This document shows positions 25,581 to 33,991 of a stretch of 64,000 nt of DNA, piece after piece. Position 1 is the first letter of the stretch, and each line of letters opens with the position of its first letter. The stretch comes from Streptomyces camponoticapitis (GTDB lineage: Bacteria > Actinomycetota > Actinomycetes > Streptomycetales > Streptomycetaceae): contig NZ_BMMV01000002.1 of the NCBI RefSeq assembly GCF_014646115.1, positions 199,322 through 263,321 of the forward strand, written 5' to 3'. The notes beneath the pieces were generated by a model. That model was given only the letters and a program-made list of their open reading frames with translations. It ran no database searches and was not told the DNA's origin. The position numbers were made by a program, and so were the translations under genes.

Positions 25581-26501
25581 CTACTTGCCCGCGCCGATGG
25601 TCAGACCGCTGATGAACTGGCGCTGGAGCGCGAAGTACACGATCAGCGTCGGAATCGCGGTCATCAGGGCGCCGGCCGCGATGAGGTTGGGATTGGTGAA
25701 GTACTGCCCCTCCAGGCTGGCGAGCGCGGAGGTGACGGGGCGCTTGTCGCCGGTCTCGATCAGTACGAGCGGCCAGAAGAAGTCGTTGTAGATCCAGATC
25801 GACTCCAGCGTCGCGAGCGCGGCGAAGGCCGGGCGGCACAGCGGCAGCACGATCTGGAAGAACTGCCGCCACACGGGCGCGCCGTCCACGAGCGCGGCCT
25901 CGGTGATCTCCTTCGGGATCGTCTTCATGTAGTTGCTCAGCACGAAGGTGCAGAAGCCGCACTGGTAGGCGATATGGATGACGATGATGCCCCAGTAGGA
26001 GTTGTAGAGCAGATACGAGTCGCTCATCCAGCCGGGCAGGTTCCACTGGAGGTACAGCCGGTACAGCGGGGTGATGAGCACCTGGGCGGGGAGCAGATTG
26101 CCCGCGGTGAACAGCATCAGCAGCGCGATGTTCCAGCGGAAGTCGAAGCGCGATACGTAGAAGGCGACCGCGGCGGAGAAGAACAGGGTGCCGAGCACGG
26201 CGGGCACGGTGACGAGCACCGAGTTCCAGAAGAAGTGCGCCAGCCCCGACTGCGCCCACGCGTCGGTGAAGTTCTCCAGGCTCAGACCGCTCGGCCAGGA
26301 GAGATAGCCGTTCTTCGCGGTGTCCTCGTACGGCCGCAGCGAGGTGTACATCGCCCACAGCAGCGGGACCAGCCAGAGCAGGGAGATACCGGCGAGGAAG
26401 AGATGCCGGCCCGTCTGGCGCCTCGGGCGCGAGGGCTTCGAGGCAGGTGTGGCCTGCGGTGCCCATGGCGGGGCCGCCGGAGGTGTGGCTGTCGCGGTCA
26501 C
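25581..26501 (-). CDS. Carbohydrate ABC transporter permease (MalG-type)
   Basis: 306 aa with about six membrane helices. The EAA loop reads EITEAALVDGAPVWRQFFQIVLP, the contact site for the ATPase. GTG 26501 has AAGGAGG upstream and overlaps the stop of the first permease (GTGA, 4 nt), so the pair is translationally coupled. It belongs to the CUT1 family for oligosaccharide import. No ATP-binding subunit is encoded here; in Streptomyces a shared MsiK-type ATPase commonly serves such systems. It lies 76 nt upstream of the GH27 gene, so galactose-containing oligosaccharides are the likely cargo. Confidence 0.9.
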   Translation of the reverse strand: MTATATPPAAPPWAPQATPASKPSRPRRQTGRHLFLAGISLLWLVPLLWAMYTSLRPYEDTAKNGYLSWPSGLSLENFTDAWAQSGLAHFFWNSVLVTVPAVLGTLFFSAAVAFYVSRFDFRWNIALLMLFTAGNLLPAQVLITPLYRLYLQWNLPGWMSDSYLLYNSYWGIIVIHIAYQCGFCTFVLSNYMKTIPKEITEAALVDGAPVWRQFFQIVLPLCRPAFAALATLESIWIYNDFFWPLVLIETGDKRPVTSALASLEGQYFTNPNLIAAGALMTAIPTLIVYFALQRQFISGLTIGAGK

Positions 26502-27472
26502 GCCTCCTCCTTGTCCTTGCGGAAGTTCTGTACGAGGAAGGTGCAGATGGCGGTCAGCGAGACCAGCAGCATGATGACCGCGATCGCCGACCCGTAGCCG
26601 ATATGGCTGGTCTCGCCCACGATGTTGTCGGTGATCAGCAGGGAGAGCAGCTCCATACCGGGCTTGCTGCCGATACCGCCGCCGAGGACGTACACGATGT
26701 CGAAGGCGCGCAGCGACTCCATCGCCGTGACGACGAGGATGACGATGTTGACCGGCTTCAGCGCGGGGAAGACCACGCGCAGGAATGTCTGCCGCCCGTT
26801 GGCGCCGTCGAGCGCGGCGGCCTCCTTGAGGGCGGGGTCGAAGCCTTTGAGCCCGGCCAGATAGAGGATCATGATGTAGCCGGTGTGCCGCCACGCCGAC
26901 GCGACGAGCACGGCCCACAGATTGAGGTCGGGGTCGCCGAGCCAGTCGATGTGCGTGCCCGGCGAGACCGAACCGATGATGCCGTTGAGCAGGCCGTTGT
27001 CCGGGTTGTAGATGATCTCCCAGATCAGCCCGACCACGGCGAGGGACAGCACCATGGGCAGGAAGATCGCGGTCTGGTAGATCCGGGTGAAGCGGATCTT
27101 CCGGTCGAGCTGGTACGCGAGGAAGATGCCGAACGGCGTCGGCAGCAGCGCGGTGAACAGCAGCCAGATGACGTTGTGCTGGACGGCCGGCCAGAACGGC
27201 GGGTAATTCGTGAAGATCTCACGGTAGTTGTCCCAGCCGATCCAGTCGATGTCGGACAGCGAGAGGCCGTCCCAACTGGTGAAGGAGAGGGCGAACGAGG
27301 CGAGAGCGGGCAGCCAGACGAAGATCAGCAGGGCCAGCAGCGGCACCCCGACGATGACGCCGAGGAACAGCCTGTCGCGCAGGCCGAGCCGGCGCGGCCT
27401 GCGCCGGCGGGCCGGGACGTCTGGCACGGCCGGCGCGACCGGTTCCTCCGGTGCTTTGATTGTGGAAGTCAT
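26498..27472 (-). CDS. Carbohydrate ABC transporter permease (MalF/UgpA-type)
   Basis: 324 aa. A basic Arg-rich N-terminus precedes about six membrane helices. The EAA loop is LKEAAALDGANGRQTFLRVVFP. It is the first permease of the CUT1 pair, 76 nt downstream of the solute-binding protein gene and overlapping the second permease by 4 nt. It would form the heterodimeric channel for an oligosaccharide brought by the lipoprotein. It carries no ATPase of its own. Confidence 0.9.
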   Translation of the reverse strand: MTSTIKAPEEPVAPAVPDVPARRRRPRRLGLRDRLFLGVIVGVPLLALLIFVWLPALASFALSFTSWDGLSLSDIDWIGWDNYREIFTNYPPFWPAVQHNVIWLLFTALLPTPFGIFLAYQLDRKIRFTRIYQTAIFLPMVLSLAVVGLIWEIIYNPDNGLLNGIIGSVSPGTHIDWLGDPDLNLWAVLVASAWRHTGYIMILYLAGLKGFDPALKEAAALDGANGRQTFLRVVFPALKPVNIVILVVTAMESLRAFDIVYVLGGGIGSKPGMELLSLLITDNIVGETSHIGYGSAIAVIMLLVSLTAICTFLVQNFRKDKEEA

Positions 27473-27548
27473 AGGGGTGGGCGTCCCTCGGGCGGATCGG
27501 CGGGGTGGCGGCTCGGGTGTCTCAGGCGTCTCGCGCGTCGTGACCGGA

Positions 27549-28862
27549 TCAGCCGGAGAAGAAGCGCGAGCGCTGCGACTCGATCTTCTTCAGCGTGGCC
27601 GCGCCGTCGTCCGGGTGGCCGAGCCACTGCGTCAGACCGGGCAGCACGACGGTCGAGATGAAGCCGGGGTCGCTGTCCCGGTCACCGAACTGCGTGATGT
27701 GCTTGGCCGAGCCGATCAGATCGGCCGACTTCTTCTGCAGCGCGTTGTACTTGCTGGTGTCGGCCTTGCTGTGGACGGCGACATTGCTCGGGTCGACGCC
27801 CATGTAGATGCTCTCGGCCTCGGGGCTGCCGAGGAACTCCAGGAACTTGACCGCGCCCTCGGTGTTCTTGGGCTTGCGGCTCAGCATGAATCCGTCGGTC
27901 GGCGCCTCGACGGTGTCCGTGCCGTGCGCCGGGTCGACCTCCGGGAACGGGAAGAAGTCGATGTCCTCGCGCAGCGCCGTGTCGGTGATCTGCTGGCCGA
28001 GGAAGAGTCCGATGACGGCCATGCCGGACTTCTTGTCGAGCAGCGACTGGGCCGCGTCCTGCCACGAACGCCCGCCGGCACCCGGCTGGTAGTACGGGGC
28101 GAGTTCCCGCCACAGATCGAGCACGGTGCTCATGCGCCGGTCGTTCCACGCGACGTCGCCGCGCATCAGCTCCATGTGGAAGTCGTAGCCGTTGGCCCGG
28201 AGGTTCAGATAGTCGAAGGCTCCGAGGATGGACCAGCTGTCGCCGCCGCCGTAGCCGGAGGCGATGGGGGAGAGCCCGTCCTTCTTCATCTTCTTGGCCA
28301 GCGCGACGAACTGCGCCCAGGTGGTGGGCGGCGTGTAACCGCGCTCCTTGAATACGCTCTTGCGGTAGAAGACCGCCCACGGGTAGTTGTACAGCGGCAC
28401 GAAGTAGTACTTGCCGTCGCTGCCCTTGGAGAGCTGCTTCGCGGCCTCGCTGAACCCGGAGCCGATGGTCTCCCACACGTCGTCGATGGGACTGGCCAGC
28501 TTCTTCTCCGCGAAGTACTGCATGCGGTAACCGGCGAACCAGGTGAAGGTGTCGTCCGGCGTGCCCTGCAGATAGCTGGAGATGCTCTTCTGGAACGTGT
28601 CGTGGTCGACCGTGTTGGTCTTGACCTTCAGCTCGCTGTCCTTGGTGAAGGCCTCGGTCACCGCCGCGTAGGCCTTCTTGGGTGTGGCGTCGGCGCCGTT
28701 GGAGCCGAACGTCACGGTCTTCGGGTCGGCGGCCGGAGGGCCGCCGCCGCACGCCGCCAGGGCGGGCCCGGCGAGTGCGGCCGCTCCGACCCCCATCAGT
28801 CCGTTGACGACGCTGCGTCGTCTCGGACCACCGGCTCCGGGTATGCGGCTCTGCTGCGTCAT
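27549..28862 (-). CDS. ABC transporter solute-binding lipoprotein (Tat-type signal)
   Basis: 437 aa. The N-terminus has PRRRSVVNGLMGVGAA followed by the lipobox LAAC, a Tat-plus-lipobox arrangement common in Streptomyces. The mature part is a type 1 extracellular sugar-binding fold with alternating Rossmann lobes (KTVTFGSNG, FAGYRMQYFAEKK, YFVPLYNYPWAVFYRKSVF). ATG 28862 lies 9 nt from the ROK regulator's stop, so the importer genes may be read from the ROK promoter. It should deliver the sugar to the two permeases downstream. Confidence 0.9.
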   Translation of the reverse strand: MTQQSRIPGAGGPRRRSVVNGLMGVGAAALAGPALAACGGGPPAADPKTVTFGSNGADATPKKAYAAVTEAFTKDSELKVKTNTVDHDTFQKSISSYLQGTPDDTFTWFAGYRMQYFAEKKLASPIDDVWETIGSGFSEAAKQLSKGSDGKYYFVPLYNYPWAVFYRKSVFKERGYTPPTTWAQFVALAKKMKKDGLSPIASGYGGGDSWSILGAFDYLNLRANGYDFHMELMRGDVAWNDRRMSTVLDLWRELAPYYQPGAGGRSWQDAAQSLLDKKSGMAVIGLFLGQQITDTALREDIDFFPFPEVDPAHGTDTVEAPTDGFMLSRKPKNTEGAVKFLEFLGSPEAESIYMGVDPSNVAVHSKADTSKYNALQKKSADLIGSAKHITQFGDRDSDPGFISTVVLPGLTQWLGHPDDGAATLKKIESQRSRFFSG

Positions 28863-28870
28863 CGCTTCTC

Positions 28871-30046
28871 CTAGAAGGTGTCGGACCCGATGAAGGTCTG
28901 TATCGCGGTGGCCGCGGCCCCGCGCGCCCACTCCTCGAATGCCAGCGGACGTGTGATCACGTCGCACTGGTCGGCGGTGCTGAAAGCGGTCGCGGAGAAC
29001 GCTTCCTTGATCTGGGCGGCGAACAGGTCGTAGGCCGCGAGCCCCTCGCCCGAGATGATCACCCGCTCGGGGCCGAGCAGATTCACCACGGAGCCGATCG
29101 CCCGGCCGATCGCGGCGCCCGCGTCCGCGTACGCCTCGCGGGCCACCGGGCTGCCGCCGTGGGCCAGTTCGAGTGCCTGCGCGGGGCCGGCCAGCGGCTC
29201 GCCCGTGTCGCGCTCGATACGGCGCACGATGGCCGAGTCCGAGGCGATCGCCTCGACGCAGCCGTGGTTGCCGCAGTGGCACAGCGGCCCTCGCGGGTCG
29301 ATGGACAGATGGCCGATCTCACCGGCCACCCCGTGCGCCCCGGAGACCACCCGTCCGTTGACCACGAGGCCGCAGCCGATCCCGGCGCCGACGGTGACCA
29401 GCGCGAAGTTGGAGAGTCCCACTCCCGCGCCGAACCACTGCTCGGCGACGGTCAGCGCCCGTACGTCGTTGTCCACCGTCGCGGGCAGTCCGGTCACCGC
29501 CGTGGTGAGTTCGGCGAGGGCGATGTCACGCCAGTCGAGGAAGGGGGAGTAGCGGACGACTCCGGCCGCCCGGTCCACATCCCCCGACACGGCGACCGCG
29601 AGGCCCTGGACCGGGACGCCGAACCCCTCGGCCTCCGTCCTCAACTCGGCCGTCAGCTCGGCGATCACGGCGATCACGGCACCGGGCTCACGTGCGGTGA
29701 GCGGTACGTGCCGGGCCAGCCGGATCCGGCAGCACAGGTCCGCCAGGACCGCGATCACCTCGTCGGCCGTCACCTTCACGCCGATGAACAGGGCCCTGCC
29801 GCCGTCCACCCGTACCGGGTTGGCCGGCCGGCCGACGGCGGGCGGCGCACTCTCGTCCGCGGCCTCGACGAAGTAACCGGCCGCCATGAGCGGGCGTACG
29901 GCCTTGGTCACCGCGGCCGACGAGAGGCCGGTGCGCCGGGAGAGCTCCACCCGGGAGAGGGGGCCCTGGGAGAGCACGGTGGTGAAGACCAAGGAGGCGG
30001 CGGGTGTGGCCGCCGGAAACGCCTCCACCTGGTCGGTCGTTGACAT
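28871..30046 (-). CDS. ROK-family transcriptional regulator
   Basis: 391 aa from ATG 30046. The N-terminal winged HTH (about 20-75, with PLSRVELSRRTGLSSAAVTKAVRPL) is joined to a ROK kinase-fold domain. The zinc-type motif is CHCGNHGCVE, and GAGIGCGLVVNG is present. The domain also has GVAGEIGH, so the sugar-binding His/Glu are in place; a sugar is the expected effector. The ATG is preceded by TTGACA-N17-TACGTT ending about 7 nt upstream, which would give a leaderless mRNA. It probably represses itself with the downstream ABC importer and the divergent GH36 gene. Confidence 0.9.
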   Translation of the reverse strand: MSTTDQVEAFPAATPAASLVFTTVLSQGPLSRVELSRRTGLSSAAVTKAVRPLMAAGYFVEAADESAPPAVGRPANPVRVDGGRALFIGVKVTADEVIAVLADLCCRIRLARHVPLTAREPGAVIAVIAELTAELRTEAEGFGVPVQGLAVAVSGDVDRAAGVVRYSPFLDWRDIALAELTTAVTGLPATVDNDVRALTVAEQWFGAGVGLSNFALVTVGAGIGCGLVVNGRVVSGAHGVAGEIGHLSIDPRGPLCHCGNHGCVEAIASDSAIVRRIERDTGEPLAGPAQALELAHGGSPVAREAYADAGAAIGRAIGSVVNLLGPERVIISGEGLAAYDLFAAQIKEAFSATAFSTADQCDVITRPLAFEEWARGAAATAIQTFIGSDTF

Positions 30047-30053
30047 GGCCGGA

Positions 30054-30082
30054 AACGTAGGTGAGTTAATTTCCTCTGTCAA
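30054..30082 (-). promoter_or_regulatory. Promoter of the ROK regulator, leaderless type
   Basis: On the minus strand TTGACA (30082-30077), a 17-nt spacer and TACGTT (30059-30054) form a near-consensus promoter. The -10 box ends 7 nt before the ATG at 30046, so the transcript should begin at or next to the start codon. Confidence 0.65.
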
Positions 30083-30124
30083 TAAAAAAAGCAGGAACCC
30101 TGCGAAGTTGAAGTTGATCATGCC

Positions 30125-30136
30125 TTCTCATGAGAA
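30125..30136. promoter_or_regulatory. Palindrome between ROK and GH36 genes, candidate ROK operator
   Basis: TTCTCATGAGAA is a perfect 12-bp palindrome in the 181-bp divergent region between the ROK gene (starts 30046) and the GH36 gene (starts 30228). On the plus side a TTGACA at 30158-30163 has no convincing -10 partner. The palindrome is a plausible shared operator. Confidence 0.45.
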
Positions 30137-30227
30137 AAGTTTGTGGGAGCAGGGCACTTGACAGCGGATCAAAGGGCGGGATTGGCTACCTGCCGTCACA
30201 GTGCTGCCCCCGAACGTGAGGATCTCC

Positions 30228-32366
30228 ATGCCCCAGATCTCCTACGCCCCGGATGCCGCCCTGTGGTTGCTCAGCACTCCGCACACCTCGTACGCGGTGC
30301 GGACCGACAGCAGCGGCGCGCCGTGTCATGTGGCCTGGGGCGGCAGGCTGACCCTGGACGAGGCGCGGGAGATCGCGGGGCGCCCCCACCCCGTGGACCG
30401 TGAGGCCAACAGCTTCGAGGGCCGGCCCCCGGTCGGCGAGGAACTGCCCGTCGACGGCGGCGCCCGCTACGGCGTGCCCTCGCTCCAGGTCCGGTTCGCC
30501 GACGGCACCCGCGCACTCGAATGGGCGGCCGTCGGCCACGACATCCGTGAAACCCCCGGCGGGGCGGCCGAGTTGGACCTGCTCTTCCGCGACCGGCACT
30601 ACCCGCTCGACATCGTCCTGCACTACCGCGTGCACCAGGACAGCGATGTGATCGAGCGCTGGACGACGCTGTGCAACACCGGCACCGACGACATCGTCGT
30701 GCTGCGCGCCGACTCCGCCGCCTGGACCCTGCCGCCGCGCGCCGGCTACCGGCTCGGCCATGTCACCGGCCAGTGGGCCGCCGAGACCCAACTCCGCCGC
30801 GAGACACTGGCGTTCGGCGAGACCGTCCTGACCAGCCGGCGCGGCATATCCAGTCACCATCTCAATCCGTGGGTCATGCTGGACGACGGGGGCGCGACCG
30901 AGGACCACGGCCAGGTGTGGAGCGCCGCCCTCGCCTGGAGCGGCAGTTGGCGCATCACCGCCCAGCGCACCTCCGACGGCCGGGCCGGCTTCACCGGCGG
31001 CGCGGGACACGACTCCACCACCCTGCGCCTGGGCCCCGGACAGACGCACACCACACCGTGCTTCGCCGGGCTCCACACCGAGGGCGGCTTCGGAGCCGCG
31101 AGCCGGGCCTGGCACGCGTACACCCGCGCGCACGTCCTGCCGCATCCCGACGAGCTCCGCCCCGTGCTCTACAACTCCTGGGAAGCCACCGGCTTCGACA
31201 TCGACGAGAAGCGGCAGATGGCCCTCGCGGCGCGCGCCGCCGAACTGGGGGCCGAGCTGTACGTCATGGACGACGGCTGGTTCGGCGCCCGGCGCGGCGA
31301 CCGGGCCGGGCTCGGCGACTGGACGCCGTCACCCGACCGGTTCCCCAAGGGCCTCACGCCACTCTCCGACGAGGTGCACCGTCTCGGCATGCTCTTCGGC
31401 CTCTGGGTGGAGCCGGAGATGGTCAACGCCGACAGCGACCTCTACCGCGCGCACCCCGACTGGATCCTGCACTTCCCGCACCGCACGCGCACCGAACTGC
31501 GCAACCAGCTCGTGCTCAACTTCGCGAGGGACGACGTCGCCGACTGGGCGTACGAGTGGCTGACCGCACTCGTCGCGGACAACGGCGTCGACTTCCTCAA
31601 GTGGGACATGAACCGCCCGTTCAGCGAGGCGGGCCCCGGCGGCGCGGGACCGGACGGCGACGACCGGCTGTGGAGCGCGTACGTGCACAACCTCTACCGC
31701 GTCATCGACCGGCTGCGCGCGGACCATCCCGCGCTGCGTATCGAGGCGTGCAGCGGCGGCGGCGGGCGCGTGGACCTCGGCATCCTGTCCCGTACGGACC
31801 AGGCATGGCCGTCCGACAACACGGACGCGGCCGACCGCATCGGCATCCAGCACGGCTACAGCCAGCTCTACCCGGCGTCGACCATGGCCGCCTGGGTCAC
31901 CGACGTGCCCAACGAACTCACCGCGCGGACCGTGCCGTTGGCCTTCCGCTTCCATGTCGCGATGGCCGGGCTGCTGGCCGTCGGCGGTGATCTGACCCGC
32001 TGGTCGGACGAGGAGATCGCGGAGGCGGCCGGGTTCGTGGGCACCTACAAGCAGATCCGCCATCTGGTCCAGCACGGTGTCCAGCACCGGTTGCGGGGAC
32101 CGGTGGACGACGGACCCACCGTCGTGCAGTACACCTCGCCCGACCGGGCGGAGGCCCTGGTGCTCGCCTGGCAGCGGGCGCCGCGCCGGGGACGCCCGGA
32201 GCTGCCCGTCCATCTCGCCGGACTCGAAGCGGGGGCGGTCTACCGGGACGTGGCGACCGGGGTGCGGCACCACGCGACGGTGCTGCTCGAACACGGACTG
32301 CCGCTGGAGCTCCCCGAGGGCGACTGGGCCAGCACGGCGATCCATCTCATGCGCGTGTCGTCCTGA
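30228..32366 (+). CDS. Cytosolic GH36 alpha-galactosidase
   Basis: 712 aa without a signal peptide. GH36 signatures are complete: YVMDDGWFG, LFGLWVEPEMV, the nucleophile Asp460 in FLKWDMNR, EACSGGGGR, and the acid/base Asp530 in SDNTDA. An N-terminal beta-supersandwich (about 1-300) precedes the barrel. It should hydrolyse imported raffinose-family or other alpha-galactosides. ATG 30228 was chosen because GTGAGGAT lies upstream. The gene diverges from the ROK regulator and its ABC importer, giving a simple import-then-cleave circuit complementing the secreted GH27. Confidence 0.93.
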   Translation: MPQISYAPDAALWLLSTPHTSYAVRTDSSGAPCHVAWGGRLTLDEAREIAGRPHPVDREANSFEGRPPVGEELPVDGGARYGVPSLQVRFADGTRALEWAAVGHDIRETPGGAAELDLLFRDRHYPLDIVLHYRVHQDSDVIERWTTLCNTGTDDIVVLRADSAAWTLPPRAGYRLGHVTGQWAAETQLRRETLAFGETVLTSRRGISSHHLNPWVMLDDGGATEDHGQVWSAALAWSGSWRITAQRTSDGRAGFTGGAGHDSTTLRLGPGQTHTTPCFAGLHTEGGFGAASRAWHAYTRAHVLPHPDELRPVLYNSWEATGFDIDEKRQMALAARAAELGAELYVMDDGWFGARRGDRAGLGDWTPSPDRFPKGLTPLSDEVHRLGMLFGLWVEPEMVNADSDLYRAHPDWILHFPHRTRTELRNQLVLNFARDDVADWAYEWLTALVADNGVDFLKWDMNRPFSEAGPGGAGPDGDDRLWSAYVHNLYRVIDRLRADHPALRIEACSGGGGRVDLGILSRTDQAWPSDNTDAADRIGIQHGYSQLYPASTMAAWVTDVPNELTARTVPLAFRFHVAMAGLLAVGGDLTRWSDEEIAEAAGFVGTYKQIRHLVQHGVQHRLRGPVDDGPTVVQYTSPDRAEALVLAWQRAPRRGRPELPVHLAGLEAGAVYRDVATGVRHHATVLLEHGLPLELPEGDWASTAIHLMRVSS

Positions 32367-32373
32367 GGCCGCG

Positions 32374-32397
32374 GGCGCCGGCCGGGCGGCCGGCGCC
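32374..32397. terminator. Hairpin between GH36 and TetR genes
   Basis: A 10-bp perfect stem (32374-32383 and 32388-32397) with a 4-nt loop lies 8 nt after the GH36 stop and 11 nt from the converging TetR stop, so it could serve both. Confidence 0.75.
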
Positions 32398-32407
32398 GAC
32401 ACGCTCC

Positions 32408-32971
32408 TCACATGGCGCGCAGGCCCCGGTCGGCGAAGGAGATGAGCCACTCGAAGCTCTCGTCGATGTCGGCGCTCCACTGGAAGCCGTTGGCCGCCTG
32501 CAGCGTGGCGAAGCCGTGGCAGAGGCTGCGGAGCATACGAAGAGCGTGGTCCACGTCGGGCTCGGCTATGTCGTAGCCCCGCAGGACCGCCCTGAACGCC
32601 CCGAGCGACCGCCGGCCCGCGACGGCCAGCGGATCGTCCGGGCCGTGCGGTTCCACCCCGATCGTGGCGCCGTACCGGCCGGGATGTTCCAGGACGAAGG
32701 CGCGGAAGGCACGCGCCGCGGCCGCCAGGGCGTCACGGCCCGCGTACCCCTGGACCGCGCCGCCGATGGCGTCCGCGGCTTCGCCCAACGCCAGAGTCGC
32801 GATGCGCCGGTTGAGGTCTTCCTGGCCGCCCACGTGTTTGTACAGGGACGGGGTGCGCACGCCCAGCCGCTCTGCGAGCAGGCCCATCGTCAGATTGGCC
32901 AGGCCCACCTCGTCGGCGAGGGCGGCACCGGCCGCGACCACGGCCGCCGGGTCCAGGCCGGCCCTAGGCAC
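32408..32971 (-). CDS. TetR/AcrR-family transcriptional regulator
   Basis: 187 aa from GTG 32971. The N-terminal HTH reads NLTMGLLAERLGVRTPSLYKHVGG, and the C-terminal ligand domain resembles the WHG/TetR_C_33 type with HPGRYGATIG. The start overlaps the stop of the alpha/beta-hydrolase gene by 8 nt, so the two are coupled. TTAGC dyads lie upstream of the hydrolase start and are the likely autoregulatory site. The effector may be the hydrolase substrate, a frequent pairing. Confidence 0.88.
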   Translation of the reverse strand: MPRAGLDPAAVVAAGAALADEVGLANLTMGLLAERLGVRTPSLYKHVGGQEDLNRRIATLALGEAADAIGGAVQGYAGRDALAAAARAFRAFVLEHPGRYGATIGVEPHGPDDPLAVAGRRSLGAFRAVLRGYDIAEPDVDHALRMLRSLCHGFATLQAANGFQWSADIDESFEWLISFADRGLRAM

Positions 32972-33800
32972 GGGCGGCGTCCGACCGGAGGAAGGCGAGC
33001 GTGAGCGAGACGACCTGGTCGGGGAAGTGGTCGTGCGGGTAGTGCCCGGCGCCCTCGATCATCTCCAGGCGGCCGAGGCCGGGCGGCAGGGCGTCGACGA
33101 TCGCCGCCCCCTCGGCGCGCGGGTCGGCCCAGTCGGGGTCGAGGGTGCCCATCACGACCAGGACGGGGCAGCGGACGTTGCCGAGCTGCGCGCCGGCGTC
33201 GGTCGGGGCGCTGCGGCCCATGCCCTGGAGGGCCTTCATCCGGCCCGGCTCGCGCAGCAGGGACTCGACACGGCCGAGCCGCTCGGCCCAGTCGGCCGGC
33301 TTCGTGCCGGGGTAGGCCACGTCGAGATACGAGCGCCAGAGCGGCACACTGCCGAACGCGCCCGCGCCGAGCAGGCGGAGCATGCCCTGCCGGAAACGCT
33401 TGACCCTCAGATCGCCGATGCGGACCGACTGCTTGCGGGTGAACGGCGTCAGCTCGACGACGGCGGTGATCAGCGAGGGCTCCCGCGCGGCGGCGACGGT
33501 GGCGGCGCCACCGGAGATCGAGTGGCCGACCAGTACGGCCGGCCCGCCCAGATGGCGGATCACGGCGAGCAGGTCACCGGCGATGGCGGTGCGGCTCCAG
33601 GCGGGCCAGCCGACGCTGGACTCGCCGCAGCCGCGCAGATCGACCGCGGCGACCCGGTAGCCCTCGGCCACCAGCCGCGGGATCACGGCACGGTACGAGG
33701 CGCGGCTGTCGCCCATGCCGTGCGCGAGAACGATCAGCGGGCCGGATCCGGCCACCTCGTAAGCGATCGTGCCGCTGTCGACGGCGAGGTACTCGGTCAT
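32964..33800 (-). CDS. Alpha/beta-fold hydrolase
   Basis: 278 aa with the canonical fold: oxyanion strand VLAHGMGDS, DLRGCGES, the nucleophile elbow GHSISGG with Ser94, an Asp in MGTLDPDWAD, and the catalytic His in EGAGHYPHDH. The fold suits esters, lactones, epoxides or haloalkanes. It is first in an operon with the overlapping tetR gene, arranged divergently from a LysR gene. The pairing suggests detoxification or a signalling-molecule hydrolase, but the substrate is not evident. Confidence 0.88.
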   Translation of the reverse strand: MTEYLAVDSGTIAYEVAGSGPLIVLAHGMGDSRASYRAVIPRLVAEGYRVAAVDLRGCGESSVGWPAWSRTAIAGDLLAVIRHLGGPAVLVGHSISGGAATVAAAREPSLITAVVELTPFTRKQSVRIGDLRVKRFRQGMLRLLGAGAFGSVPLWRSYLDVAYPGTKPADWAERLGRVESLLREPGRMKALQGMGRSAPTDAGAQLGNVRCPVLVVMGTLDPDWADPRAEGAAIVDALPPGLGRLEMIEGAGHYPHDHFPDQVVSLTLAFLRSDAARA

Positions 33801-33814
33801 GACATCTCCCCATG

Positions 33815-33839
33815 GCTAATGTTGTTAGCTAAAAGCTAA
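33815..33839 (-). promoter_or_regulatory. TTAGC/GCTAA operator array upstream of the hydrolase-tetR operon
   Basis: GCTAA (33815-33819), TTAGCT (33825-33830) and AGCTAA (33834-33839) form two overlapping dyads: GCTAA-N5-TTAGC and the perfect TTAGCT-AAA-AGCTAA. They lie 15-39 nt upstream of the hydrolase start, as expected for a TetR operator that blocks the promoter. Confidence 0.65.
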
Positions 33840-33958
33840 TCTGATTAACCGACCTTGTCAATGAGGAACCGGGACCTCGTCCGGCGGAGCTTCCTCACAT
33901 CCGGGTGCCGGGGCGCGGCCATCGCGGCGGGATCGAACAACGAGTCCTCGGCGAGCCA

Positions 33959-33971
33959 CAACCATTGGTTG
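33959..33971. promoter_or_regulatory. CAACCATTGGTTG dyad upstream of LysR gene
   Basis: A 13-nt perfect odd dyad lies 21-33 nt upstream of the LysR start at 33992. TACGAT at 33980-33985 follows it and could be the -10 box of a leaderless transcript, since it ends 6 nt before the chosen start. Confidence 0.45.
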
Positions 33972-33991
33972 GGCACTCCTACGATGTGCCG

